Below, piece by piece: positions 7,595-12,692 of a DNA stretch of 16,964 bases. Origin of the DNA: Bacillota bacterium (GTDB lineage: Bacteria > Bacillota_E > RBS10-35 > JAJYVN01); contig JAJZWQ010000054.1 in assembly GCA_021846605.1 (NCBI GenBank), forward strand, positions 1-16,964, read 5' to 3'. The translations under genes and the position numbers were made by a program. The notes under the pieces are model-generated. The model did not search any database. It saw nothing but the letters and a program-made list of their open reading frames with translations, and was not told the DNA's origin. Position 1 is the stretch's first letter. Each line of letters opens with the position of its first letter.

Positions 7595-8432
7595 ACTGCC
7601 GGAGGTGGAGACCATCCGGCGCAAGCTTGAGCCCGCGGTGGTCGGACGCGCTGTACGGCGCGCGGAGGTGCTCCACGGCCACGTGACGGGCGGGACGTCC
7701 CCGCGCGCCTTTGCGGCGGCGCTGGCCGGGCGGCGGATTGCGGCGCTCGGACGACGGGGGAAGTATCTGGTGTTCGACCTCGGCCCCACCGGTGCGTCCG
7801 GGCCGCTGCACCTGGTATGCCACCTGCGCATGACCGGCCGCCTGCGTTACCTGGCGCCCCGTGCACGCTGGCTGGAGGGCCCCGCCCACACGCACGCGGT
7901 GCTGCGCCTGGACGGGGGCGGGCGTCTGGTCTTCCACGACGTGCGCAAGTTTGGTCGCATGCTCCTGGTCGCACCTGGCGATCTGGCCGGCACGCTGCCC
8001 GCGGGGCGCGACCCATGGCTGGAGGGGATCTCCGGTGAGGAACTGCGGGCCCTCCTGGTGGGCAGGCAGGCGTCGCTGAAGGCGCTCCTGTTGCGGCAGG
8101 ACCTGCTGTGCGGACTCGGCAACATCTATGCCGACGAAGCCCTCCACCGGGCGGGGCTCCATCCCCGGCGAAGCGGCGCCCACCTGCGCGCGGAGGAGGC
8201 CGACCGCCTGGCGGCGGCGATCCACGCCGTGCTGGAGGAGGCCCTGGCCTTTTCAGGGACCACGCTCATGGACTACCGCACGGCGGATGGCGAGCGCGGT
8301 GCCTTCGCCCAGTACCTGCGGGTGTATGGGCGGGCCGACCGGCCCTGCAGGGCATGCGGTACGCCGATCAGCGCCATGCGCCTGGCCGGGCGCACGACCT
8401 GCTTCTGCTCGACCTGCCAACCGCCGGAGTGA
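7587..8432 (+). CDS. mutM: Formamidopyrimidine-DNA glycosylase (Fpg/MutM)
   Basis: A 281-residue bifunctional glycosylase/AP lyase that removes 8-oxoguanine and ring-opened purines. The GTG at 7587 is chosen because it yields the mandatory PELPEVE N-terminus, where Pro2 becomes the catalytic N-terminal amine after Met removal and Glu3 is also catalytic. A GGAGGG SD sits 8 nt upstream, within polA. Other features are the beta-hairpin Lys59 in RRGKYL, the HDVRKFGRM loop, the helix-two-turn-helix QDLLCGLGNIYADEALHRAG (171-190), and a C-terminal zinc finger with Cys254, 257, 274 and 277 (an extra Cys272 is present). The DYRTADGERGAFAQYLRVYG block is typical. The overlap with polA indicates translational coupling; the pairing of polA and mutM is common in Gram-positive lineages. 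Length is normal for the family. Confidence 0.97.
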   Translation: MPELPEVETIRRKLEPAVVGRAVRRAEVLHGHVTGGTSPRAFAAALAGRRIAALGRRGKYLVFDLGPTGASGPLHLVCHLRMTGRLRYLAPRARWLEGPAHTHAVLRLDGGGRLVFHDVRKFGRMLLVAPGDLAGTLPAGRDPWLEGISGEELRALLVGRQASLKALLLRQDLLCGLGNIYADEALHRAGLHPRRSGAHLRAEEADRLAAAIHAVLEEALAFSGTTLMDYRTADGERGAFAQYLRVYGRADRPCRACGTPISAMRLAGRTTCFCSTCQPPE

Positions 8433-8466
8433 CCATGTCGCTTGCCGTGCCGGCGCTGAATTGACG

Positions 8467-8472
8467 TATACT
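8467..8472 (+). promoter_or_regulatory. -10 box implying a leaderless transcript
   Basis: TATACT ends 6 nt before the ATG at 8479, so the predicted transcription start is the A of the ATG itself. No SD precedes the ATG. A -35 candidate TTGCCG lies 19 nt upstream. The same TATACT hexamer is used in the copy 2 lipoprotein promoter. Confidence 0.4.
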
Positions 8473-8478
8473 CTCGGC

Positions 8479-8679
8479 ATGCAAAGCATTGTGCTGGAAT
8501 TCGATACGGAGGCGGCGCTGCAGGAGGCCGTGCGCCACGTGTGGGAGAAGCTGGCGACCTCCGGGGAGGCGGTCACCCAGCGTCTGCCCGAGGGCGGCTT
8601 CCGCCTGGAGATCGTTGCGGAGAAGCCACTGAAAGCCACCACCCTGGACAAGCTCGGCGGGCGTCTGGTGGAGTCCTAG
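8479..8679 (+). CDS. Small hypothetical protein, 66 aa
   Basis: Starts [17 protein letters not shown] and ends GGRLVES. The composition is balanced (acidic with scattered basic residues, predicted beta-alpha-beta pattern) and unlike the arginine/proline-rich noise frames in this GC-rich DNA, which supports real coding. No signal peptide, membrane segment, cysteine or metal motif is visible. It lies 46 nt after mutM and 74 nt before the glyA homologue on the same strand. The start lacks an SD but has a -10 box positioned for leaderless transcription. I do not recognise the family; a small cytosolic regulator or binding protein is possible, but function is unknown. Confidence 0.6.
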   Translation: MQSIVLEFDTEAALQEAVRHVWEKLATSGEAVTQRLPEGGFRLEIVAEKPLKATTLDKLGGRLVES

Positions 8680-8701
8680 CCCGGGCGCGCGACGTTGTGC
8701 C

Positions 8702-8730
8702 CGACGGCTGCGGCCGCCGGGGGGCCGTCG
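8702..8730. other. Stem-loop between the small ORF and the glyA homologue
   Basis: CGACGGC (8702-8708) pairs with GCCGTCG (8724-8730) around a GC-rich 15-nt loop, just upstream of the glyA SD. There is no T-tract. It could be a weak attenuator or an incidental GC-rich repeat. Confidence 0.25.
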
Positions 8731-8753
8731 ATGGCCGGCAGGGAGGGGCGCGG

Positions 8754-10052
8754 ATGGCGGTGCTCGAAAGCGGCGTCCGGGCGGGAGTGGACTCCACGGG
8801 CCAGCGGGCGTTGCAGGAGGTCGACCCGGAGGTCGCCGGCATCATCGCCGCCGAGCACGCCCGCCAGGCGGACAGGCTCGGCCTGATCGCGTCCGAGAAC
8901 CTGGTCAGCCGGGCGGTGCTCGAGGCCGAGGGGAGCGTGCTCACCAACAAGGTCGCCGAGGGCCTGCCCGGGGGACGCTATGTTGGCGGGTGCGAGCAGG
9001 TGGACCGCGTCGAGGAGTTGGCGCGGAGCCGCTTGTGCAGGCTGTATGGCGCCGAGCACGCCAACGTGCAGCCGCACTCCGGCGCGCAGGCGGTGCTGGC
9101 CGCCTATCTCGCCCTGCTCAAGCCTGGGGACACGGTGCTGGCCATGGACCTGGCGCACGGGGGCCATCTGACCCACGGCAGCCAGGGCAATCTCTCGGGA
9201 CAGCTGTACGGGTTCGTACACTACGGTGTGGATCGGGAGACCGAGACGATCGACATGGCCGAGGTCGAGGCCGTGGCCCGGCGCACGCGGCCCGCGCTGA
9301 TCGTGGTCGGGTCGGTCGCCTACCCGCGGCAACTGGACTTTGCCGGCTTTGCCGGCGTGGCGCGGGAGGTGGGCGCCCGGCTCCTGGTGGACATGGCCCA
9401 CATCGCCGGCCTCGTTGCGGCGGGGGTGCACCCCAGCCCGGTGCCGCACGCGGACGTCGTCACCACCACGACGCACAAGACGCTGCGGGGTCCGCGCGGC
9501 GGAGCGCTGCTCTGCCGGTTCGCCGACGCGCAGGCGATTGACCGCGCCGTGTTTCCCGGGGTGCAGGGCGGACCGCTGATGCACGCGATCGCCGCCAAGG
9601 CCGTGTGCTTCCGGGAGGCCGCCGAGCCGGGGTTCGCCGTCTACCAACGCCAGGTCGTGGCCAACGCGCGCGTGCTGGCGGGGGTGCTCGCCGACGGCGG
9701 GTTCCGCCTGGTGTCTGGGGGGACGGACACGCACCTGCTCATCCTCGACCTGCGCGCCTGGGGCCTGAGTGGGCGCCAGGCCGAGCGCGTCCTGGAGCAG
9801 GCGGGCCTGGTCGTCCAGAAGCAGGCCATTCCCTTCGACCCCCTCCCGCCCATGCGTGCCAGCGGGATCCGCCTGGGGACGCCCGGGGTCACCAGCCGCG
9901 GGATGCGGGAACAGGAGATGGCGGAGATCGGGACGGCCATCGCCGACATCCTGCGCACGGCCTCGCGCGACCGCGAGGCCGGCGTCGTGGCGGCGCAGGC
10001 GGCCGGTGAGCGCGTGCGGGCGCTGTGCACCCGCTTTCCGGGCCGATCCTGA
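8754..10052 (+). CDS. glyA: Serine hydroxymethyltransferase homologue, divergent active site
   Basis: A 432-residue PLP fold-type I protein of the SHMT family, which interconverts serine and glycine with tetrahydrofolate. The ATG at 8754 follows GGGAGGGG at good spacing. Conserved elements are LIASEN (Ser47), AEG (Glu69), [24 protein letters not shown] (Asp213, His216), the PLP lysine in [14 protein letters not shown] (Lys242, Arg248) and GIRLGTPG (Arg373, substrate carboxylate). Odd features: the highly conserved block usually [20 protein letters not shown] is here [20 protein letters not shown]. The tyrosines matching E. coli Tyr55 and Tyr65 are therefore Val67 and Val77, and two further tyrosines are lost. 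PHSGSQ is PHSGAQ (Ala111), and the Ser matching E. coli Ser175 is Val188. The fold and PLP attachment look intact, but the substrate or rate may differ from housekeeping GlyA. The symbol is by family; this could be a specialised aldolase-like paralogue. Confidence 0.85.
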   Translation: MAVLESGVRAGVDSTGQRALQEVDPEVAGIIAAEHARQADRLGLIASENLVSRAVLEAEGSVLTNKVAEGLPGGRYVGGCEQVDRVEELARSRLCRLYGAEHANVQPHSGAQAVLAAYLALLKPGDTVLAMDLAHGGHLTHGSQGNLSGQLYGFVHYGVDRETETIDMAEVEAVARRTRPALIVVGSVAYPRQLDFAGFAGVAREVGARLLVDMAHIAGLVAAGVHPSPVPHADVVTTTTHKTLRGPRGGALLCRFADAQAIDRAVFPGVQGGPLMHAIAAKAVCFREAAEPGFAVYQRQVVANARVLAGVLADGGFRLVSGGTDTHLLILDLRAWGLSGRQAERVLEQAGLVVQKQAIPFDPLPPMRASGIRLGTPGVTSRGMREQEMAEIGTAIADILRTASRDREAGVVAAQAAGERVRALCTRFPGRS

Positions 10053-10101
10053 TCGGCGGATTGCGGTTCCGACGCGCGGACCCAGACGAGGAGGCGTGCA
10101 G

Positions 10102-10755
10102 GTGCCGAAGCGGGGCAGCGGGCCCGGGAGGCGCGAGCGTCCGAGCGTGCCGCTCAATGGCCCGCGGGGCGGGTACCGGCGGAACCGGCGGGCGGAGGAG
10201 GCATCCACGCGCTGGATGTGGGGGGGGATGAGTGTCTTCGCGCTCCTGGTGGTGGGGGTGGCCCTGTGGGCCACGCGCACCCATCAGCCGGCTCCGCCAC
10301 CCCAACTGCCGTCCACGGCCGCCATCGACGGCATCTCTTGTGATACCGGCTCCACGGCGAAATACCACACGTATGCGCACCTGGCCGTGGTTGTCGAGGG
10401 GTCGGCCATGCAGATTCCCAAGGGCACGGGCACCTATGCCAGCGCATCGGGCTCGACGTGCAGCTACTGGCTGCACACCGACGATACGACGGGGGTCATC
10501 CACATCGGGTCCCCGACGAAGACCACCTACACCGTGGGCAACTTCTTCGCGATCTGGGGGCTGCCGCTGTCCGCGACGGATCTCGCCGGCCACCTGACGA
10601 CCAGTACCCAGAGCATCCGTGCCACCGTCAACGGCAAGGCATACACCGGCGACCCCGCCAATATCCCGTTGACGGAGAATGCGGAGATCGTACTGCAGTT
10701 TGGTCCCCCCTGGACGACGCCCCCGTCCAGCTATGCGTTCCCCAAGGGTGAATAG
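10102..10755 (+). CDS. Membrane-anchored extracellular protein, His-rich conserved domain
   Basis: 217 residues from a GTG that follows AGGAGG by 7 nt. Residues 1-41 are strongly basic and cytoplasmic; one hydrophobic segment (about 43-57, MSVFALLVVGVALWA) anchors the protein with its C-terminus outside. The outer domain carries the blocks YHTYAHLAVVVEG, IPKGTGTY, CSYWLHTDDTTGVIHIGSP and YTVGNFFAIWGLPL. I recall uncharacterised exported proteins of Chloroflexota and Bacillota with a similar HxHAHL...CLYWLHTHD...GVIHIE pattern; no family name is claimed. The clustered His residues and WLHT block suggest a metal site. Cys in DGISCDT and STCSYW could form a disulfide. The gene sits 49 nt after the glyA homologue and 22 nt before coaE, so it is probably cotranscribed. 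Function is unknown. Confidence 0.75.
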   Translation: MPKRGSGPGRRERPSVPLNGPRGGYRRNRRAEEASTRWMWGGMSVFALLVVGVALWATRTHQPAPPPQLPSTAAIDGISCDTGSTAKYHTYAHLAVVVEGSAMQIPKGTGTYASASGSTCSYWLHTDDTTGVIHIGSPTKTTYTVGNFFAIWGLPLSATDLAGHLTTSTQSIRATVNGKAYTGDPANIPLTENAEIVLQFGPPWTTPPSSYAFPKGE

Positions 10756-10777
10756 CGGGTCCGGAGGGACGAGCGAC

Positions 10778-11392
10778 TTGGTGGTGATCGGGCTCACCGG
10801 GGGCATTGCCTCCGGCAAGAGCACGGCGACGGACTACCTGGAGGATGCCGGGGTGCCGGTGGTGCGGGCCGACACCCTGGCCCGCGCCGTGGTCGCGCCC
10901 GGTGCCCCCGCCCTGCGCGAGGTGGCCGTGGCCTTCCCCGGGGTGGTGGACCCCGCCGGGGTCCTGGACCGGCGCGCCCTCGGCCGGCTGGTGTTCTCCG
11001 ACCCGGCCGCCCGGCACCGGCTGGAGGCCATCACCCACCCGCGCATCCACCGGTACATGCTGGACTGGTTGAACGAACGGCGGCGGGACGGTGCGCCCGG
11101 CGCCGTGTGCGACATCCCCCTGCTGTATGAAGTCGGATACGACCGGGAAGCGGGCTTTCTGAACACTGTATGGGTGGTGGCGGTGGACCCCGACACCCAG
11201 TTGCGCCGCCTGATGGCCCGGGACCACCTCACGGCGGCGGCCGCGGCGCAGCGCGTCCAGGCGCAGTGGCCCCTGGAGCGCAAGGCGGCGCTCGCCGACG
11301 TCGTGCTGGACAACCGAGGGACCCCCGAGGCGTTGCGAGAGGCGGTGCTGGCCGCCTGGCGGGCTGCGGTCCCCAGGGCAGGTGGCGCGTGA
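10778..11392 (+). CDS. coaE: Dephospho-CoA kinase
   Basis: 204 residues; phosphorylates the 3'-hydroxyl of dephospho-CoA in the last step of coenzyme A synthesis. It has the P-loop GLTGGIASGKST (5-16), the RADTLAR block (30-36), HPRIH (87-91), DIPLLYE (112-118) and the lid and C-terminal signatures RVQAQWP (159-165) and ADVVLDNRG (173-181). The start is ambiguous: TTG 10778 with GGAGGG 9 nt upstream is preferred. GTG 10781 or 10784, or GTG 10748 overlapping the previous stop, are alternatives. The gene ends in a 4-nt GTGA overlap with the lytic transglycosylase. Presence beside polA and mutM matches the conserved polA-mutM-coaE order seen in Bacillota. Confidence 0.95.
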   Translation: MVVIGLTGGIASGKSTATDYLEDAGVPVVRADTLARAVVAPGAPALREVAVAFPGVVDPAGVLDRRALGRLVFSDPAARHRLEAITHPRIHRYMLDWLNERRRDGAPGAVCDIPLLYEVGYDREAGFLNTVWVVAVDPDTQLRRLMARDHLTAAAAAQRVQAQWPLERKAALADVVLDNRGTPEALREAVLAAWRAAVPRAGGA

Positions 11393-12159
11393 GGCGGCGG
11401 TGGACCCGGCGCGGTCGGTTCGTGCTCCCCCTCGTACTCGTCCTGGTCTGCCTTGGGGGCTTCCTGCTGGGAGCCCACGTCCTCTTTCCCTTCCCGTACC
11501 GCACCCTGATCGTCGCGGCGGCGGAGCGGAACGGGCTGGACCCGCGCCTCGTGCTCGCCGTGGTGCGCGCCGAGAGCCGGTTCCGGCCCGACGCCGTCAG
11601 CGACGAGGGTGCGGTGGGGTTGATGCAATTGACCCCACCCACGGCGGCCTGGGTGGCTGGACAGCGCCGCCTGGGCGCAGCCGTGACCCCGGCCGACCTC
11701 CGCGATCCCGCATACAACCTCGCCGCGGGGGCCTGGTACCTGGCGTGGCTCCTCCGCCAGTTCGGCGGCCGCCTGCCCGTCGCCGTCGCCGCCTACAACG
11801 CCGGCCCCACGACCGTGCGCGCCTGGCTGGACGCCGGCCGCTGGAACGGCCGGCGCGGCGACGCCGACGCCATCCCGTACCCCGAGACCCGCGGTTTCGT
11901 CCGCCGGGTCCTGGGAGGGTACGCGGTCTATCGCGCGCTCTATCCCGGGGTGCCGTCCCCGTCAAGCGGCCGCTCGACACCGCGCGACGGAGCGCCTGCG
12001 CAGCCGCCGGCCAGGCCAAGGGGCAGAGGGGTTGGCCGCATCGGCGTGTCGATCAGTGGCGAATCCGGTCGGCACCTTGTCCGTGACAGGTCTCTCCGGC
12101 TCTCCGATACTGAATCCCATCCTCAGCGGGGCACACGAGGCCCCGCGGAAATGGAGTGA
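11389..12159 (+). CDS. SLT-type lytic transglycosylase, membrane-anchored
   Basis: 256 residues. It cleaves the MurNAc-GlcNAc bond of peptidoglycan with formation of 1,6-anhydro-MurNAc. Residues 1-10 are basic, 11-31 form an N-terminal membrane anchor, and the GH23 domain spans about 38-185. Signatures are VRAESRFRPDAVS with catalytic Glu62, GLMQLTPPTA (77-86), NLAAGAWYL, AYNAGP (135-140) and IPYPETRGFVRRV (162-174). The GTG at 11389 overlaps the coaE stop (GTGA), indicating coupling; the SD is weak. Unusual is a 70-residue tail after YRALYPG, rich in Ser, Pro, Gly and Arg and without domain features. It may be a disordered extension, or readthrough into the next promoter region after loss of an earlier stop. 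Placement after coaE is common in Bacillota. Confidence 0.92.
   Translation: MRRRWTRRGRFVLPLVLVLVCLGGFLLGAHVLFPFPYRTLIVAAAERNGLDPRLVLAVVRAESRFRPDAVSDEGAVGLMQLTPPTAAWVAGQRRLGAAVTPADLRDPAYNLAAGAWYLAWLLRQFGGRLPVAVAAYNAGPTTVRAWLDAGRWNGRRGDADAIPYPETRGFVRRVLGGYAVYRALYPGVPSPSSGRSTPRDGAPAQPPARPRGRGVGRIGVSISGESGRHLVRDRSLRLSDTESHPQRGTRGPAEME
12083..12111 (+). promoter_or_regulatory. Candidate promoter of the AbrB-like gene
   Basis: GTGACA (12083-12088), 17-nt spacer, GATACT (12106-12111), matching 5 of 6 and 4 of 6 consensus bases. It lies inside the 3' tail of the transglycosylase reading frame and would start transcription near 12118, placing the hairpin at 12126-12146 in the leader. Confidence 0.4.
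12126..12146 (+). promoter_or_regulatory. Leader hairpin upstream of the AbrB-like gene
   Basis: GCGGGGC (12126-12132), 7-nt loop, GCCCCGC (12140-12146): a perfect 7-bp stem ending 22 nt before the GTG. It is followed by GGAAATGG, not a T-run. It could be a protein-binding or mRNA-stabilising element, or a weak terminator for the upstream operon. Confidence 0.3.
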
Positions 12160-12168
12160 GGTGCCGCC

Positions 12169-12396
12169 GTGAATGTCTCCCTGGAAGAAGACGGACGCGT
12201 GACCCTACCCGAGTTCGTGCGGATCCACCTCGGCCTCCTTCCCGGGGACCCGGTGCTGATCGTGGAGGAGGAGAACAGGCTGGTGATCAGCAGGGCGACC
12301 CCCCCGCATAACGTGGGGAGCCGGCACGGGCGGCCGGCCGACGTGCGCGCGCTACCCGGCTGTGATTCGGGGGAGATCCCACCCGCCGCCGACTGA
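12169..12396 (+). CDS. AbrB/MazE-type swapped-hairpin DNA-binding protein
   Basis: 75 residues. Positions 1-44 (VSLEEDGRVTLPEFVRIHLGLLPGDPVLIVEEENRLVI in pieces: GRVTLPEFVR, LGLLPGDPV, LVISRA) match the SpoVT/AbrB swapped-hairpin fold, which dimerises and binds DNA. It is found both in global regulators and in antitoxins. The GTG at 12169 has GAGGTG five bases upstream. The C-terminal 30 residues are polar and probably disordered, as in antitoxins that wrap a toxin, but no toxin gene follows: the next 296 nt have no recognisable gene and then a convergent gene ends. It has its own candidate promoter and leader hairpin. It may act as an autonomous regulator, an orphan antitoxin, or a transition-state-like factor. 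Confidence 0.75.
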   Translation: MNVSLEEDGRVTLPEFVRIHLGLLPGDPVLIVEEENRLVISRATPPHNVGSRHGRPADVRALPGCDSGEIPPAAD

Positions 12397-12398
12397 GC

Positions 12399-12452
12399 GG
12401 CGCGGGGCTGGCGCCGGGGAGCCGCCGGAGGCGGTGACCGGCCCGAGGCCGG
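12399..12452 (+). terminator. Cluster of three hairpins after the AbrB-like gene
   Basis: Three short stems follow the stop codon: GGCGC/GCGCC (12399-12415), CCGCC/GGCGG (12422-12434) and CCGGCC/GGCCGG (12438-12452). None is followed by T residues. They may stop or stall transcription between the convergent genes. The rest of 12453-12692 holds nothing I can assign. Confidence 0.25.
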
Positions 12453-12692
12453 ATACCGTGGCGGTGGGTGACGAAGACCGCGCGCGGGCCGGGTCCGAAC
12501 ACCAGCCCAGGCCGCACCCAGCGCCACCACGCGCGGGGCGCAAGGAGGCGATCGCCGTGGACCGGCACGCTTTTCCACGCGCCCTGATGGGCCCAGCGGA
12601 TCCGCGGGAGCGCCGCGGCGGTGCCTTGCTGTCGCCCACCGCGCGGCGCGGGCCACGCGCACCCGTGCGGCGCGCTTGCCGCTGGCGGGGTG

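Noticed and set aside
8434..8463. Nine-codon ATG frame between mutM and the 66-aa ORF.
   Set aside because: No SD, and it overlaps the putative promoter spacer; too short to support.
8676..10280. Minus-strand 534-codon frame.
   Set aside because: Antisense of the SHMT homologue, an artefact of high GC at third positions.
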